Under the pieces are notes generated by a model. The model was not told the DNA's origin and ran no database searches. It saw only the letters and a list, made by a program, of their open reading frames with translations. This document shows, piece by piece, positions 1 through 11,619 of a stretch of DNA of 64,000 bases (its first letter is position 1; each line of letters begins with the position of its first letter). Both the position numbers and the translations under genes were made by a program. The stretch spans positions 61,027,744-61,091,743 of the forward strand of contig NC_052351.1 of the NCBI RefSeq assembly GCF_009727055.1, written 5' to 3'. This DNA comes from Benincasa hispida. Its lineage: Eukaryota; Streptophyta; Magnoliopsida; Cucurbitales; Cucurbitaceae.

Positions 1-389
1 AAACTAAAATGCGGTGCGATAGTGCAAAATTTGAAATAGAGATAAGGAAAAATACACCCCCAAATTTGCGCTATCGCCCCCAGTGTGTATTGACGGATCC
101 ATCTTTGCGGCAATCTATCTTCTTTGGATTGTGGTGACAGAGTAAAATAAGTTGCTTCTTTGTGTAACATCTTCGCAATCCAGTGTCTCGATCGTTGCAA
201 GAAAAACAATAGAGAAGATATATTGAGAATTCCAAATTTGTTAGATTTGTTATCGCAAAATTTGTTATCGCAATCTCCCCCCCCCTTTTTTTGATGTAGA
301 ATAAGAATAAGATAAAGACTGAAAAGATATAGTGAAGATATATTGAGAATTCCAAATAATAGAGAAGAATTGAAGATTCCATGCTTCCC
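1..389 (-). mobile_element. Post-integrase tail of the Athila-type element
   Basis: Non-coding sequence after integrase on the minus strand. AAATTTGGGGGTGT at 50-70 (minus) resembles the conserved segment after integrase in Athila/Tat elements. A word of about 25 bp ending GAGAATTCCAAAT occurs twice (213-236 and 330-353). Nothing else recognisable; the element continues beyond position 1. Confidence 0.6.
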
Positions 390-1639
390 AAAACTTGCGT
401 CCCTGATGGATTGCGATCGTCTGATAATGCAGGGACCACCTACTTCGCGCTTACTTACAAAGTTCTCTTTAGTTCCACGGAGTCAACTTGGCGATGCGAG
501 CCTTCTCCATGATATTCCTTTACTTGCTGCCCATTAACTTTGAATATGTTGGTTCCATCATCATTTGATAGTTCCACCACGCCATGCTGGAATACTTGTC
601 TAACTATGAATGGTCCAGACCACGCAACGTGACTTTAGTTTCCTGGGAAGAGCCATAGACGTGAGTTGAGAGATAAGACCTTCTGCCTGACTTGGAGTTT
701 TTGCCACATATGTGTTTGTTTTGCCAGCGCTTGGTGCACTCCTTGTAAATCTTTGTGTTCTCATATGCGTTAATCCTCCATTCTTCTAGCTCGACCAGTT
801 GCATTTTTCGCATATTCTTCCTGCTTTCTTCAATACAAAGTTTCAGCTTCCTTACCACCCACGTGCCTTATACTCCAACTCCAAAGGCAAATGACACGCC
901 TTACCAAATACCAACGCATATGGGGACATACCTATTGGTGTTTTAAATGTAGTTCGGTATGCCCACAACGCACTGCATCATCAAGCTTTGTTACCCAATC
1001 TTTCACGAAGGCCTTACTACCTTCTCAAGTATTAGCTTAATCTCCCGTTGGACACCTCGGGGCTGACCATTCGTCTGCAAATGGTATGCGGTGGCCACTT
1101 TGTGGAGAATGTTGTATTTGCGCAACAACTCCTTAACAGATATGATTGACAAGTGAGATCTTCACGTTAACTGTGATTATGGCACATGGAGTGCCAAAAC
1201 GAGTGAAAATATTTTTCTTCAAGAATTGAGACTACCATCGCATCGCTTGCGGCGCATGCAATTGCCTCTACCCACTTGGATACATAATTGACAACTAATA
1301 AGATATAATGTTTACCATTCGAGGGAGAGAATGGTCCCATGAAATCAATACCCCACACGTCGCACAATTCAAGCTCCAAGATAGTGTTCATCGGCATTCC
1401 ATGTTTCCATGAAATGTTACTTGTGCATTGGCACCGATCACACTTCATTATGTAGTCAACTGCATCCTTAAACAATGTAGGCCAAAAGAATCCACTCTGT
1501 AAAACCTTAGCTGCGGTACGCTGTCCTCTAAAGTGCCCACCATATGGTGAGTCATGACATTGCGATAATATGCATTGTTGAGCAGCATTTGGTACGCAAA
1601 TCGCAAAATCTGGTCTGCCTCTCTTTTATACAGATTCAG
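390..1639 (-). pseudogene. Athila-type integrase, broken
   Basis: Reading right to left, the zinc-binding end is near 1480-1560 (SPYGGHFRGQRTA, then CDRCQ at 1430). The catalytic core begins DVWGIDFMGPFSP near 1340-1365 and continues YVSKWVEAIA. After about 1190 the frame shifts, and the second catalytic Asp block is not recognisable. The C-terminal part reappears at 858-700 (QLVELEEWRINAYENTKIYKE) and ends near 460 with VNGQQVKEYHGE. The protein would insert the DNA copy into chromosomes. Frameshifts and missing catalytic sequence make it a pseudogene. Confidence 0.8.
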
Positions 1640-2796
1640 CTCATCACAATAATAATGTATGCATTCATGTTCGAGCTTCCTCTATTGGTGGTAGGTATAA
1701 TCTTTAGGAAATTGTCCACAAACCAAATAGTTGACTATGTCAGCATACCAAGGCAATTCTTCAATATGGAACAGCTGCTCATTCGGGAATACCGCACTCA
1801 CCTCAAACTCATTGCGGTCAACTTCAGGGTTCTCCAGTCTAGACAAGTGATCCGTAACTTGGTTCTCTTTCCCCTTCCGGTTAATTATTTTTATGTTAAA
1901 TTCTTGGAGGAGGAGAACCCATCTGATCAACCTCAGCTTTGCGTCCTTCTTTGTCATTAAGTACTTTATCATCGAGTGATCAGTATGGATGAGTACTTTT
2001 GTCCCCAGCAGATATGCTCGAAATTTTTCCAACGAAAAAATTACCGCCAGAAGCTCTTTCTCTGTGGTGGTATAATTTGTCTGAGCAGGATTTACTCGCA
2101 TATGCGATGGGATGCAAGATTGTTTTTCTCTTTTGTGCCAAAGTTGCTCCCATCGCATACCCGCTTGCATCGCACATTATTTCAAAAGGCAGTGTCCAAT
2201 AAGGTGCGATTAATACGAGTGCGGTAATCAGCGCATGCTTCAAAACTCTAAATGCGTTGAGGTAGTTGTTGTCAAAATCAAATTTTCTGTCAGCCTCTAA
2301 CAATGCACTCAGTGGTCGTGCTATTTTCGAAAAATCTTTGACAAAGCATCTGTGGAATCCAGCGTGCCCTAAGAAACTTCGTACAGCTTTCACGCTTGTT
2401 AGAGGTGGAGGTTTTTCAATTGCTTCAATTTTTGCTTTGTATTTCCAACCCATCTTGAGAAACATTGTGTCCCAACACTATGCCCTCCCTCACCATGAAA
2501 TGGCATTTTTCCCAGTTAAGCACCAGATTCGTCTCTTCGCATCTCTTCAGTATCTTCTCCAAGTTGGCTAGACAGACTTCATAGGTGTTCCCATAAACAG
2601 AGAAGTCGTCCATAAAGATTTCGACAGATTCCTCAAGATAGTCTGAAACGATGGCCATCATGAACCTTTGGAATGTGCTTGGCGCATTGCAGAGGCCGAA
2701 CAGCATGTGGAGAAAAGCAAAGGTCCCATATGGGCAGGTGAATGTGGTATTGTCTTGGTCTTCTAGAGCTATCGTAATCTGGTTGTACCTGGCATA
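1640..2796 (-). pseudogene. Athila-type RT C-terminal part and RNase H
   Basis: Continues the RT interrupted at 5654. The second catalytic block is intact as IFMDDFSVYG near 2600-2620, followed by the thumb (LGHNVSQDG), and connection-domain wording such as VRSFLGHAGFHRCFVKDFSKIARPL near 2370. RNase H follows: the acidic [10 protein letters not shown] near 2150-2180, then [21 protein letters not shown] and [11 protein letters not shown], ending in DHLSRLE near 1820. Several frameshifts divide it into overlapping pieces (2706-2425, 2465-1980, 2170-1682). It would have copied element RNA into DNA; it is now inactive. Confidence 0.85.
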
Positions 2797-5653
2797 TGTA
2801 AACCCTGAACCCTAATTTCTCTACTTTAGTATGTCCCCGGCTAAGACCAGTATAGTGAGTAGGTTGATGTGGAAACTAATGTGTAATTGTAGAGGAAAGG
2901 GTGAGAAATTAGAAGAAAAATGTGAATTTGAAAGCTTGACTCTTGGGGGAAAACTTGGAAATTTTGGCTAAGTATAACCCACACGTTGGAAGCAAAAAAA
3001 TTGACTAAGTGTTGTCCATGCATTGGCCTTGATCACTTAGAGGTTATTTGGGGCATTGAAGGAAGCCAAAGTATGCAAGAGAAACGCATGCAATGTCTTG
3101 AGAGGTTAGAACAACGAATGTGGCAGCCAAATGTATTGAGAGGTTAGAACAACGCATGCGGCAGCCTCAAGTTGCGCTCCAAGGGCACTGGACATTGGAC
3201 ACGATGGTATGCATGTATACGACCGAAGGAAATTCGTTGGTAGTATGCGGTGATGCAGTGCAAGGGCATGCGGTGATGCAGTGTGAGGCATATGACGATG
3301 GATAGCATGCGACAATAGGGGCATGCGGCGATGGATGCGGCAGTGCTATGCGATTGTATGCAGCAATGGATGTGATGGATGCGGCCACCTATGCGTTGGA
3401 CATCCAAGGGCTTGTGGGCGCATAGAACAAGCTAGTAGTATGCGTTGAATGAGTGTTAGTCATTATCCTAGTTGAGCNCTTGTGGGCGCATAGAACAAGC
3501 TAGTAGTATGCGTTGAATGAGTGTTAGTCATTATCCTAGTTGAGCGCATAGAGCAAAGGTGAGCCATGCGAAGGAGAAGGATATGCAGCCAAAGATGAGC
3601 TTCGAGCATCTAGCATTTGTGATCAAGTTGCGTTAATTAAATGCACAAGGAAAGATTGAATGGATGCATACACCGGTTGATGGTGTCTAGACATAGTTAG
3701 GTTGCGGCAATTGGATGGGCGCATTTGTGATTAATGCATATGAGGTTGGATGGACGCATGCAAGGTCGTCATCCTAAAATATGGCTTGTTGGGAAGAAAT
3801 CTTAAGCCTTAAGTAAATGAGGTGGATGCACAAGAAGAGATGCAAAATTGAGCATTTTGTGCTAGCTAAGGATGAAGAAGACACCTTAGATTGCGGTGAT
3901 TGAAGGTTGCGTTGATAGTGTGGGGAAGAGACACTTGGACATGCAGCCAAGTAGGAGGTGTCGGCCTTGGAAAGAGTTTGGATGCCTATAAATAGGGCCA
4001 AGGACTTCTTTTCAGATCAAAATTCAAAGTACATTAAGAAGAGAGTAAAAGCTGATTAAACTTTGCATTGATAGCAAATCCATGCGTTAGTCATAAAGCT
4101 TCCAGAGGAAACGCAGTTAGACAATGAAGTCTGGAAACAATATCAGCTTGGTACGAGGAGTTCTCCCAGTATACTCATGCGTTTGGAGTGATTCTAAAGC
4201 CACCTGAAAGCATAGAAAGTCTAGTTTTCAGGGTAGGGCTGCCGGAGAAGAAGCTCCAAGGGATCGAGCTAGAAACTGAGAAAAAGATAGAAGGGTCAAG
4301 CTGTCGGGTAAGCTTGGGCCAGTCTTGAAGATTTTGTGATTCCGGCCAAAAAATGAGAATTTCTGAGATTAGATTTTAAGGTAAACTTCCTGAGACATTT
4401 TAAAGCATGTTTACAGAAGAAAGTATCACGAGATAAGTCTTAGAACTATGAGTAATCTGAGCTTTAAATTGAATCTGAATTTTAGGGGTTCAAAAGGGAG
4501 CCGAGGTAAACAAAGAACTTCTAGAGTGAAAAGTTCCTAGACGACAAGGTGAGTGACTAGAATATTTGAATAAATATTTACAATGTTTTAAAGAAACCAT
4601 GTTTTAAAGAAAGATTATTCTCATGCCAGCTAGTTTTACAAAGTAATTTCCAAGCAAACCATGAGTTATGTTTTAAACGCATGCATGTATGAAAAGTTTA
4701 TTAAAAGCTATTTATGTGTGTTTAAATACATCCAACATGCGTGAGTATCTTTAAAGACATGTTTTCTATGTATTATGCTTTACATGCTTTAAAGAGAAAA
4801 TCATTTTATGACTGGTTGTACTTGAAAAGCGATATCGAAGGACATTTGAGAAGGTATCCGACCAACTTGATACCGAAGGACATTTGAGAAGGTATTTAAG
4901 CAGCTCGATACTGAAGGACAAGTTTAGAGAAGGTATCTGAGCAGAAGTACCTAAGGTATGATGGTACTTAGTCTAGCCACGTGCACGTAGGTAGTTAAAG
5001 TCAGAGATTGAGCAAAAGGGTTCTCTCTTGACTAACAGTTGATGTTGGGATTTAGCCGCAGCAGGGTTATTCTCGATTAAGAAACAATGTTAATGTTTTC
5101 TGATAAAAATAGCTTTATATGTTTTATGCTTGGAAAATGTTTATACTACAGTACAAGGTTACTGTAGAAGTTTATATTTCAGTTTAATCTCTTTATTGAG
5201 ACTTTTGCATGAGAATCTATTTTCTTTCTTAAGTCACTTACTGGGCTAGCAAGCTCACCCCGTTTTCAAATATTTTCCTTTTCCCCAGGTAGTGGTCAAA
5301 TCCTCAGGAGATAGCTCTACATCTTCCTTGCCACTAAAGGACAAAGATATTGTAACCCGTCTGTTCAGGTGGTTATTGTAAATATTATACACATGTTACA
5401 ATTTTTCATATAGGGACTAGGGTTTTGGGCATCGGGACTTGTGAAACTAGTAATGTATTACTCTAAATAGGTTGTGTTTGTAAGCTTAATAAATTTTTGG
5501 CCATAAAGGCATCCGTTGTATATGAGTTATACATTGGTATCAGAGTTATTTCCGCAAGAATTATTAGGCAGTAAGTGTCAACAAAAGGGGTAATAACTGC
5601 CACAGTCAAATCCTTTCCTAGGCTCAGAGAGTAGTCTGGGATGGGGTGTGACA
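2797..5653 (+). repeat. Solo LTR of a large-LTR gypsy family, TSD GCATA
   Basis: A 2857-bp segment begins TGTAAACCCTGAACCC and ends GGGGTGTGACA. It is flanked on both sides by GCATA (2792-2796 and 5654-5658). The flanks are the two halves of the Athila RT gene, so both ends are exact. It has no internal element region, hence a solo LTR left by recombination. A second member of the family lies at 39745-42604 and a truncated third at 14260-16341. No gene is seen inside; short open frames at 3106-3407 come from repeats of ATGCGG-like words. Orientation is taken from TG..CA ends and from comparison with the sister copies; I have not found a TATA box that would confirm it. Confidence 0.92.
3411..3545. 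repeat. 67-bp duplication around a single N (likely assembly artefact)
   Basis: Positions 3411-3477 and 3479-3545 carry the same 67-bp sequence, separated only by an N at 3478. An exact repeat around one undetermined base is what a badly closed gap produces. Confidence 0.75.
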
Positions 5654-6105
5654 GCATAACCATGCATAAAGTAGTAAAAGTCATTTCCAGCTAGATGGTC
5701 TAGCATTTGATCAATGAATGGCAGGGGGAAATGATCTTTCTTTGTGGTTCCATTCAGCCTGCGGTAGTCCATGGAAATGTACCACCCGGTGACGGTTCTT
5801 TGCGGTATTAATTCATTGTTTTCTTTCGGGACTACCGTCATGCCACCCTTTTTCGGCACACACTGCACGGGGCTGACCCACGTCCTATCTGCTATAGGAT
5901 AGATAATGACCGCATCTAACCATTTAATGATCTCCTTTTTAACAACCTCTTTCATCGCAGGGTTGAGTCTGAGTTGATGTTCGATCGTTACCTTATGGTC
6001 CTCTTCAAGATGAATGCGGTGCAAACAGTACGCTGGTCTAATTCCTCTAATGTCGGCGAGCATCCAGCCAATTGTTCGCACATGCTTCCTTAGAATGCTT
6101 ATCAA
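5654..6105 (-). pseudogene. Athila-type reverse transcriptase, N-terminal part
   Basis: Encodes the fingers and first palm of RT. WVSPVQCVPKKGGMTVV and YISMDYRRLNGTTKKDHFPL are standard Ty3/gypsy RT blocks, and FYYFMHGYA is the start of the catalytic block. The expected Asp in FMDG is His, so the first catalytic acid is lost. The coding sequence is cut at 5654 by a solo LTR and resumes at 2796 on its other side in a compatible frame. Together with the target-site duplication this shows the insertion came after the element was established. Confidence 0.85.
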
Positions 6106-6114
6106 CGCATTCTC

Positions 6115-6516
6115 CTAGTCTTCGTTGAGCTCAGAGGAAATGATAACTGGCAGCTTCTCATTCTGCCCCAAAAATGCGTACTTTAAATGATTTGGCAGGG
6201 TCTTTAATTCCAGTGTTAGTGGTTCTACTAGGGATGGTTGCGTTGTTTTTCTTTCTTCTTTTTCTGTTGGCTCTTCTTCTTGGTCTGCAATCATCTCTTC
6301 TTTCTTGCTTTTTTTTGTTATGATCGCATTATAGGTAGCAACGGATGCATTAGCATCCTCTTCTTCATTTTCTTCATCAAACTTTTCTTCTTCAATCAAA
6401 TTTTGGTCATCATCTGAGTCATGCAGGTCTTCTTCATCTGAAAACTTCATGGCACGAATTATGTTAAACTTAAGCTTCTGTCCGTTGATGCTCAAAGTGA
6501 TCTCCCCTTTATACAC
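6115..6516 (-). pseudogene. Athila-type protease-RT linker
   Basis: A 133-residue stretch follows the protease and leads into RT. It begins with a segment resembling the Athila motif KLKFNIIRAMKFSDEED. An acidic low-complexity middle follows, about residues 25-95 and rich in Asp, Glu and Lys. It ends LELKTLPNHLKYAFLGQNE, the conserved sequence just before RT in this group. An in-frame stop near 6112 separates it from the RT piece at 6105. Function is not defined beyond being part of the polyprotein. Confidence 0.7.
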
Positions 6517-6640
6517 ATCAATCTACCTGTTGATAGAAATGGTCGCCCCAAGATGATTTGTACATCTTTGTCGACCTCGTAATCCAATATGATGAAGTCG
6601 GCTGGTAGGATAAATTTGTCAATGGTGATAAGTATGTCCT

Positions 6641-7000
6641 TCACCTTTCCCTTTGGATGCACCGAGATCTATCGGCCAGTTGGAGAGTCACGGTTGTGGG
6701 CACAAGTTGCCCCACATTCAACTGCCTAAAGATCGATAGAGGCATCAAATTTATACTGGCTCTGAGGTCATACAAGGCTTGCCCGATGTACAGTTCTCCT
6801 ATGAAGCAAGGGATACTAAAGCTCCCAGGATCGCTCATCTTCAGTGGAATTATTGATTTTGAACTTTGTGTTAATGCCACCGTGGAAAACTTACCAGCTC
6901 CTCTCTTCTTAGTTACCATATCCTTTAGAAACTTTGCGTAGGCAGGCATTTCCTCAATCGCTACACTGAATGGAATATTAATATGTAATTGTTTTAACAT
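6641..7000 (-). pseudogene. Athila-type aspartic protease, catalytic motif altered
   Basis: A 119-residue fragment carries the retropepsin region of the element. The expected D-L-G-A-S-I-N-L-M-P motif reads DLRASINLMPLS, so the glycine after the catalytic Asp-Leu is replaced by Arg. It is preceded by MPAYAKFLKDM and followed by FRQLNVGQLVPTTVTLQLAD, both typical of the Athila protease region. It would have processed Gag-Pol. The reading frame is lost on both sides (7001-7640 and after 6641), so it is a remnant. Positions 7001-7640 are the decayed link to gag. Confidence 0.75.
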
Positions 7001-7645
7001 AGATAGAAAGTGTTGATATTGTACCTCTTCATTCTTTTTCTTACTTAGTCTCTACGGGAAATAGGGTAACTGAACTTTCACGGTCCCCATCTCAGTTGGC
7101 TTTAAGGTCGACACAACCTCTGGTTCTATTGCTTCTTTTTCTCTTTCTTCTTCTTGCGTCACTGCAATTTTAGGTTCAACCGCAATGGGAGTTGTCCAAC
7201 TAAGCTCCTTCTTTTCTCACTCCACAGTCTTCCCACTTCGCAACATCACAACCTGACATTGCTCTTTACCTGATCCCCCCGGGTTACATGGGATTTTTGT
7301 TGAACTCGGCAAAGCCCCTTGTGGTCTACTCTTTAGCTCACTCGCAATCTAGCCCATCTGTAACTCTAGATTGCAGATGGACATAGCCTGACTTTGAAGC
7401 ACAGTTTCGTTTTTCTCTATGTACTCCTTCAACAGGCTCTCCAAGGAAGAGGATTGCGGCGGTTGCGAGCTACTAACTTGATTGCTCATCTGACCGTTGT
7501 TGCATGGGAAGAATCAAACTGGCCCTTCTTTCTGTACCACGAATTGGAAATTCTATTGTTGATTCTTCCATGCAAAATTGGGGTGGTTTCTCCACCCGGG
7601 GTTATAGGTATTCAGAAAGGGATAATATTTTACAAAGTAAATGGA

Positions 7646-8662
7646 CTATGGATTTTGCGGGCATTCTTCCATCGCGTGCCCATCACCGCAAGTCGCACAC
7701 CTTATGGTGTTTTGACTGATTGCATTGATTTGCCCAGTTTGTGATGTTGGGCTGTTGATCGCAATTCCCTGAATTAAGTTCATCATTGTGGTCATCTGAT
7801 TTCCTAGTGAAGCAATAGCACCATTACTTGTGTCGGTATCTTTGATTCTCAATCTTTGGTCACTCTCTCTCCAATCTTTGTGGTTTTTAGAGATGCAATC
7901 TAAGATATTCTTCGCCTCGTCATACATCTTATCAAGAAGACCACATGCGGCTGCCACATTGACAGTGGTTTGCGAAGCGGGATTCAAACCGTGATAAAAG
8001 ATTTCCCTCTGAAGGCAGTTTGGCAATCCATTATATGGACAGTCCCGGACCAACCTCTTAAACCTCGCCCAGGCATCGCTGAACGATTCATCCATGTCTC
8101 GTTCAAAATTTGTAATTAGTTTCCTTCGTCTGGCATTCTCAGTAGGTGGAAAATATTTCTTCATAAACTTCTCCACGATCTGTTCCCAAGAAGTGATCTC
8201 TCCCAGCTCGAGAGAATACGCCTATTTCCTTACCTGATCACAAAGAGAAAATGGGAACAAAGTTAGTCGAACTTCTTCGGCAGAGATGTTTGGGAACACA
8301 AAAGTATTGCAGATTTCTATAAAACTTCAGAGGTGGGCGTGCAGGTCCTCCCCATGCAGGCCTCCGAATTGCCCTGCAGTCTGGATCATCTGCAGCATCA
8401 CCGGTTTCATTTCAAATCGGCTTCCATCGAGGGCAGGCCTCATGATTTCTGGAGAGAAATCATAGAAGTTTGGCGATGCATAGTCCCTAATGGGTCTATT
8501 GCGATCGTTTGCTAGTAGGATTGGATGCACCATGACGTTGTTTTTGTTTGGTGCTCCATTTCCAAGTTGCTCTGCCATCTCTTCTTTATCTGATTGTGGT
8601 TGTTGTTGGCAGTCTCTTAATCTCCGTCTAAACGTCCTCTCAATCTCTAGGTCGAAATTCAT
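7646..8662 (-). pseudogene. Athila-type gag (capsid and zinc knuckle), broken
   Basis: Two minus-strand pieces, 8662-8327 and 8176-7646, encode an Athila-like Gag with a break between them. The second piece has the capsid signature of this group (FMKKYFPPTENARRRK, then WARFKRLVRDCPYNGLP and FYHGLNPASQTTVNVAA). It ends with a zinc knuckle CATCGDGHAMEEC, of the form C-x2-C-x3-H-x4-C. Gag would package element RNA in cytoplasmic particles. The break between the pieces and the loss of frame after 7646 make a complete protein impossible. Family assignment is strong; the original start near 8662 is inferred from position after the primer site. Confidence 0.8.
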
Positions 8663-8721
8663 CAGAGATTGAGAGTCTGCAAAGAAATCAAAAAAATTAC
8701 CATTAGCACACTATTTTGTCG

Positions 8722-8745
8722 AAGTCCTTAGAAACGGCAACAAAA
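8722..8745 (-). other. Degenerate primer binding site (tRNA-Asp type)
   Basis: On the minus strand, directly after the LTR end, the sequence contains TTGCCGTTTCTAAGGACTTC. It resembles the Athila/Tat primer site (GGCGCCGTTGCCGGGGA followed by CTTC) with several substitutions. It fixes the orientation of the element and the LTR-internal junction. Confidence 0.5.
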
Positions 8746-8748
8746 ATT

Positions 8749-10442
8749 TGATGCTTGATTTTATGAAGTGAAATTATCATGAAATGCGATGGTGAAATTG
8801 CGTTGAGCACTCAAGTTTCCTCAACAGAATCCAAATGTAAACCCCACTGAGTTTCCTAGTAAGTCCAAGGTCGAACTCAGGGACTTGGGAAAACAGGTTG
8901 CGCTGGTAATTTTTAGGAAAACCTTGCGGTAACCAAATAAATAAATAGTTATTGAGGTTGTTGTTTGTGGTAATGAAAATATAAACAAATGCGGCGGAGT
9001 TTGAAAATAGTTGAATAAACGGGAAATGTGATGAGTATGCGGTGAACGGGTTGAGAAGGGTTTCGGCTAACACTTCCTAGGATGCTTCATGCTTTGTACG
9101 ACCATTGCAATCATGCATACCAATAGTAAGCCATTCTCTCGATGCGAATTCTATGGCTTTCTTAATGCTCAGAACCACATTGCGATACATGTCCGATAAA
9201 GTCTATCAGGACCTACACATAAGCCTCTATTTTATTTATGTGATGACAGAATGACACACACCACAAATAAGACGACCACATTAATATCATTTATCCTATC
9301 TCTTGGATGCATGCGATGCAGGTTTTGGCAAATAGAGCTTATACTCCTGAGTCCCTATCTCTTGTTTATGCAGTTCTTAATCTTGCTCTCTCGAGTCTAG
9401 ATTCTAAACCTAGCTCTTCCTCGAGTCCTTAGGTTCTTTCTATTGACTCTCTCTCGAGTAGCTTCTTTAAAGGTATATGTGGCACAGCATAACAACAAGA
9501 TTGCAAGCAATTGAACTTCACTAGTTGTCGTGTTAGCTTAGTTCTTCTCAACACCATTCGTACTAGTTTTAGCTACCTCAAGCATATACTAAGAGATGTA
9601 ACCGATATAGAATAAAACTTATTGTATAAATATAAAGATGAAGTACAAAACTAATAATGCAAGAATAGAAATAAAGAGCTGGTAGCAATCTCTTGCTGCC
9701 TGGTTTTACACTATTTTTCTAACTCTGTGTTTAAAATTGATAATCTTGCTCTCGCAAGAGTCGGCACGCTTCTCTGCTTCTATGCCAAAGTTCTCTCATC
9801 TCGAGTTACCCTGACGGAGATCTCTAATGTCACCAAGTCTTTCTCCTTGCTGAACCCTTAAAACGAAAAGGAAAACTATGAACAAAGACGTGCGATCTGA
9901 ATGTATGAATTCTTCAAACCCCTTTTTAAAAGGTTGCATTTGTGTATTTATAGAACATCCAGAGTGAACGGTGGGCTTCTCTCTATGATTGCACAGATGG
10001 GAACGCGCTTTAATTCCCTGACTATGCGTCGAATATTTGTCAACAAAAAAGCTGAATGTAAACTTGTTACGTTTAGCAAGCTATCAATTTATTTTCGGAT
10101 TTGAGCTGTCATCAGCTTTCTGGCACCATCGCGATTAATTTAAGCCTATTTCACCCAGATGCGCCGACCCATGTTGCGTTGACCAAGTTGCGGCAATCCT
10201 TCTTGAGCAAATCTTTGCGAACATGATCACTGTAAAGCCTTGCGGTAATGCTGCGCTCGACCAATGATTTCCTATGATCGCAATTTCCGCCTTGCATCAA
10301 CGCATATTCTGCATAAAAATACAAAAATCAACTATTCCTATGTGATGAACGCATGCGAACGCAATATTATGAATTTGATTCTTTTTGGACGCAATTTATC
10401 ATGCTTTATCAACGCAAGCCAACATTGTTTAAGAACTTAACA
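8749..10442 (-). repeat. 5' LTR of the Athila-type element
   Basis: About 1.7 kb of non-coding sequence between the gag leader and the copia remnant. On the minus strand it starts TGTTAAG at 10442 and ends ..GCATCA at about 8749, just before the primer site. It contains no coding potential that I can recognise. The sequence near 8830-8890, read on the minus strand (a stretch resembling CCCTGAGTTCGACC), is typical of the 3' part of Athila/Tat LTRs. The inner boundary is uncertain by a few bases because the partner LTR is outside the window. Confidence 0.65.
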
Positions 10443-11619
10443 CTATACTCAACTGTGTTCCCTTCAAGAGTGTTGCAAGAACACCTCTGGAATTGTGGAA
10501 CGGGCGTAAAGCTAGTTTACGTCACTTCCGCATTTGAGGTTGCCCTGCACATGTGCATGAGGCTAATCCCAAGAAGCTGGAACCACGGTCGAGGTTATGC
10601 CTCATTGTAGGCTACTCCAAAGGTACACGAGGGGGTTGTTTTTATGATTCGATGGAAAATAGGGTGTTTGTTTCAACAAACGCTACTTTCCTGGAGGAGG
10701 ATCATATAAGGGAGCACAGTCCACGAAGCAAAGTCGTGTCATGTGAGTTTTCCAATGAAACTACTGAAATTTCAACAAGAGTTGTTGATGAGCATGCTAC
10801 ATCAACAAGAGTTGTTTATGGGAGTTCATCCAGTAGGTTAGTTCCACCTCATGAGTTGAAGGAACCTCGACATAGTGGGAGGGTTGCGAACCCACCCGTT
10901 CGCTATCTGGGTGTCATAGAAATCCTTGCTATGGTAGCAGATGGCGACATTGAGGATCTGTTGTCTTATAAGAAAGCAATGGAGGATGTCGACCGGGATG
11001 AATGGATCAAGACAATGGATCTCGAGATGGAGTTGATGTACTTCAACTCACTATGGGATCATCAACGCTTCAGTAGTCTTTTTAGTGTTGTATGTAGACG
11101 ATATCCTACTCATTGGGAATGATGTAGGTCCACTGACTGCAGTTAAGAATTGGCTAGCGACCCAATTCCAAATGAAAGATTTGGGAGAGGCTCAGTTTGT
11201 TCTAGGTATACAAATCTTTCGGGATCATAAGAACAAAGTGCTAGCACTGTCTCAGGCATCGTACCTTGACAAGATGTTGCTCAGTTTCGATTGCAGGACT
11301 CACTAGGAGGGGCCTACTGTCGTTCAGGACATGGAGTCACTTATAGGTTTAAAGGACATATGTCCTAAGAGCCTCAAGAGGTTGAGGAGATGAGACGGAT
11401 CAGTCTAACCCAGGCCATTTTAATGTTCTGACTTCGTTTACGAAGGTTTCTCACAGCTACATGTTTGTGAGTCACCTACGGAGCATGGGTCTACAGGATT
11501 TGCCCGCGGCTGGACTAGGGCAAGTGGGAGATTTTCTTGTACTGGGCTTTTATGCCCTAGTTTATTGTTTTGTACTAGTTTTTTGTACACCCCACTTCGT
11601 TTTAGGACAAGTGGGAGAT
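10443..11619 (+). pseudogene. Ty1/copia polyprotein remnant (copia element 1)
   Basis: The end of a copia integrase and parts of RT survive on the plus strand. The first part (10450-11050) reads through the integrase C-terminus (HEANPKKLEPRSRLCLIVGY, NATFLEEDHIREH, RHSGRVANPPVRYLG) into the RT leader (DEWIKTMDLEM). At about 11057 the text jumps from the RT leader straight to the block before YVDDILLIGND (11085), a deletion of roughly 500 bp relative to copia element 2. It continues to SQASYLDKML. After 11280 most of RNase H is gone, leaving a short match to the polyprotein end near 11440-11510. Upstream sequence is displaced by the Athila insertion. Purine tract AAGTGGGAGATT at 11609-11620 leads into LTR. 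Confidence 0.85.

Larger units (their letters stand above)
1..10442 (-). mobile_element. Athila-type Ty3/gypsy retrotransposon, degraded, 3' end outside window
   Basis: Minus-strand element read from right to left: 5' LTR, degenerate tRNA-Asp-type primer site, gag, protease, reverse transcriptase, RNase H, integrase and a post-integrase tail that runs off the left edge. The gag, RT and integrase wording matches the Athila group of Ty3/gypsy elements. Frameshifts and stops break every domain, so it is not functional. A solo LTR of another gypsy family interrupts RT at 2797-5653. The right LTR end (TGTTAAG on the minus strand) abuts copia coding sequence at 10443, so this element probably inserted into that copia copy. 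The 3' LTR and second target-site copy are not visible. Confidence 0.85.
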
